Below are positions 62,285 through 64,000 of a stretch of DNA of 64,000 bases, in pieces. The notes under the pieces were generated by a model that saw only the letters and a program-made list of their open reading frames with translations, was not told the DNA's origin and did no database searches. This DNA comes from Haladaptatus halobius. GTDB taxonomy: Archaea > Halobacteriota > Halobacteria > Halobacteriales > Haladaptataceae. The stretch is taken from NCBI RefSeq assembly GCF_020618475.1, contig NZ_CP085339.1, forward strand, positions 372,001-436,000. The letters are read 5' to 3'. The position numbers and the translations under genes were made by a program. Every line of letters begins with the position of its first letter. Position 1 is the stretch's first letter.

Positions 62285-63660
62285 ACCTACGACTAAAGTC
62301 GTGGGCTTTCACCATGGACTCCCGCTCTAACCAAATCTGGTGCGGCTGTGACACCGCTCGCGTTCACCATCCCGGTGTTCAAGTACACGCCTACGGATGC
62401 GCCTCCTTCGCCAGCAGTTTGCTTGCTAAGGAGTTTGTAACCGATGTTCTTAGCCGCGTTGTAGTCCGCGTGGTTCGCATAGCCGCATTTCAGACACTCA
62501 AACGTATCCTGCGACCGGCGGTTTGCCTCGTGCGTGAACCAACACGACGAACACCGACGCGAGGTATTCGCCGGGTTGACCTGTTGAACCGAGATACCGC
62601 GTTCTTCGGCCTTGTACTCGACGTACTCGTAGAGTCTTCGGAACGCCCATGCGTGGAGGCGCTTTGCACCCGGCATGCGGTCACGGATATCTATCAAGTC
62701 CTCGAAGGCGATACGCGAACAACCGCGTTCGTCCGCTTCTTCAACCAATTCGTTCGCCACGCGGTGCAACAGTTGTTCAAAGCGGCCTGTCTCTTTTTGA
62801 CCGACCGCCTGAACATTCTTGTGAGCGTAGCGCGACCCACACTGTTGGAGCGACGCACGGCGCTTCTCACATTCACGGTTCCAGTGGTCAAGTTCGGACA
62901 CCGACCAAAACACGCCCGTCGAAGTGACGGCGATGTTTTCAATTCCGAGATCTACGCCAAGAACCGTTCCGTTCTCGCGTGGATCGGGAGCGTCCACGTC
63001 AGCCTTTGTTCTAACGTGAAGGTAGAACTCATCTGTGGATTCGCGGTAGTGAAGCGTCGCGCCGGTCGTCTCGTACTTGTCGGAAAAGAGGTATTCGGAG
63101 TGGGGCGTCTCACGGCTTTCGTCGGGCAACACGTACTCGGCGGTGATACGCCCATCAACAGTCGAAAGCGAAGCATAGTCATCGTGAAACGTTATACTCC
63201 GTTTGTCGTGTTTGAGAAACGGCGACGAAAAATACGGGAGACGCGCGTACTTCCCGCGTTTTCACTTCGGTACGACGGACTGCAACGCGTCTGCCGCGCG
63301 ACTTTGCGCCGCTTGGACGGGGTTCGCGTGAAGGTTCGTTTCGTTGCGAACGTCGTCGTAAGTGCGGTCGTTGAGTTTGCCTTTGCTCGTTTCAACGTAG
63401 CCGTCGTCGTTTCGAGCGTTCAGGACAACGTAGTTTGCGGCCCAGTGGAACTGTCGAATCGACTCGTGAAGAAGGTCAGCGTTGCTTTCGGTCACAGCAA
63501 GTTTGACTTGAACAGTTCGACGAACTTCGATAAATCATCTATAGCACTAATGCTTATAAAGCTTAATATATGGTCGGGAGTCGCCCCGGCTGTCAACGGC
63601 GGTAGTATAGTCAATCGAACGCGCTTCCTCCCCCGACTAAAGTCGTGGATTTCTGCGCTG
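62285..63660 (-). mobile_element. IS1341-type (IS200/IS605) element with broken tnpB
   Basis: The tnpB frame is bounded by two copies of CGACTAAAGTCGTGG (62290-62304 and 63634-63648), each forming a CGACT-AA-AGTCG hairpin in the same orientation. Such subterminal hairpins are typical of IS200/IS605-family ends. No tnpA (Y1 transposase) is present, so the element depends on enzymes from elsewhere. Confidence 0.6.
62293..63538 (-). pseudogene. tnpB: tnpB with in-frame TGA and damaged start
   Basis: The frame from ATG 63538 needs one base removed to read IEVRRTVQVKLAV, TESNADLLHESIRQFHWAAN and onward. TGA (63262-63264) replaces the Trp of VVPKWKRGKYARLP. The rest is complete: GVDLGIENIAVTS with the first RuvC Asp, IAFEDLIDIRD with the Glu, the zinc ribbon CSSCWFTHEANRRSQDTFEC and CGYANHADYNAAKN with the last Asp. 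The nuclease would be intact if both lesions were repaired. The right-end region follows the stop. Confidence 0.75.
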
Positions 63661-63668
63661 TGATTCGT

Positions 63669-64000
63669 ATGAAGCGACCAACCTTGAAGCAGTTGACGCC
63701 GCTTTTCGGAAGCGTCGTTTTCGCGCTCGCGCTCTTTGCTATCCACCGAGAACTGCATGAATTCAATATTCATGAAATCATCGGAGAACTCAATACGTAC
63801 TCCCTATGGGCTATCGCTCTCGCTGTCGGGTTGACTGCACTGGGGTACGTACTAATGACAGGATACGATTGGCTCGGCTTTCGATACGTCAACCAATCGG
63901 ATCCGTACCGACGTACAGCCCTGCCCTCGTTCGTTGGACACGCAATCGGCAATAACGTCGGCGTTTCGGTGCTCACCGGCTGGTCCGTCAGATACCGATT
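63669..64000 (+). CDS. MprF/YbhN-like membrane protein (3' end outside window)
   Basis: ATG 63669 opens a frame that is still open at the right edge, 110 codons long so far. It begins MKRPTLKQLTPLFGSVVFAL and has two or three hydrophobic segments (LWAIALAVGLTALGYVLMTG), then GYDWLGFRY and the NNVGVSVLTGWSVRYR segment typical of the flippase half of MprF/lysylphosphatidylglycerol proteins (UPF0104/YbhN). The remainder decides whether a synthetase domain follows. It is adjacent to the IS element. Confidence 0.7.
   Translation, partial: MKRPTLKQLTPLFGSVVFALALFAIHRELHEFNIHEIIGELNTYSLWAIALAVGLTALGYVLMTGYDWLGFRYVNQSDPYRRTALPSFVGHAIGNNVGVSVLTGWSVRYR

Noticed and set aside
62314..63663. 449-codon plus-strand open frame
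   Set aside because: It is the antisense of tnpB, whose RuvC and zinc-finger motifs are clear on the other strand.

Overview
The window comes from a halophilic archaeon (class Halobacteria). Encoded proteins are acidic and many belong to haloarchaeal families: HTH-10 (bacterioopsin-activator type) regulators, HalOD1 proteins, DUF7344-type winged helices, Tat-exported subtilases and IS1341-type TnpB. Base composition looks lower in GC than a typical haloarchaeal main chromosome. A ParA partition locus, antitoxin-like and toxin genes, insertion-sequence scars and about twenty broken genes point to a megaplasmid or large genomic island. No replication initiator (Orc1/Cdc6 or RepH type) was recognised.

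Region 1 (0-33 kb) is an accessory landscape with heavy decay. It holds a broken toxin-antitoxin pair, an Fe-S protein with two CDGSH motifs, a translationally coupled pair of exported peptidases (M14 carboxypeptidase and S8 subtilase), and a gene-free 1.1 kb interval with two helically phased arrays of short direct repeats (6.83-7.25 kb). After these come a cluster of small haloarchaeal signalling and regulatory genes (7.7-11.3 kb, DUF7344 and HalOD1 types), an M20 amidohydrolase, an MBL hydrolase, membrane proteins, an NhaC antiporter, a DoxX/HTH-10 divergent pair, a GH13 enzyme, a second subtilase and a cupin. Remnants of an HNH protein, an integrase, VapC, a PLD-type helicase, SWIM proteins, TnpB and others lie between them.

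Region 2 (33.7-52.1 kb) contains a largely intact L-arabinose/pentose utilisation island. It encodes a sugar ABC transporter (ATPase, lipoprotein, two permeases and a YesL/DUF624-like protein in one tight operon), a GH51 alpha-L-arabinofuranosidase, a GH127 beta-L-arabinofuranosidase, an extended SDR (probable L-arabinose dehydrogenase), an SMP-30 lactonase, an enolase-superfamily sugar-acid dehydratase, an FAH-family 2-keto-3-deoxy-acid dehydratase and an IclR regulator. Together these match the oxidative pentose route known from Haloferax volcanii (pentose to lactone to pentonate to 2-keto-3-deoxypentonate to alpha-ketoglutarate semialdehyde). The last enzyme, alpha-ketoglutarate semialdehyde dehydrogenase, is absent; only an aldehyde-dehydrogenase fragment is seen at 33.5 kb. 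A paired inverted repeat, TTCCGG-N5-CCGGAA, in the shared control region of the two dehydratases is a candidate operator.

Region 3 (52-64 kb) holds a broken erythromycin-esterase-like gene, parA with a small partner gene and flanking TGTATAC-type repeats (candidate centromere), a TrmB-like HTH, an O6-alkylguanine transferase, an epoxide hydrolase, an HTH-10 regulator, a universal stress protein, an intact VapBC-like pair, an IS1341-type element with a disrupted tnpB, and the start of an MprF/YbhN-like membrane protein that runs off the right edge.
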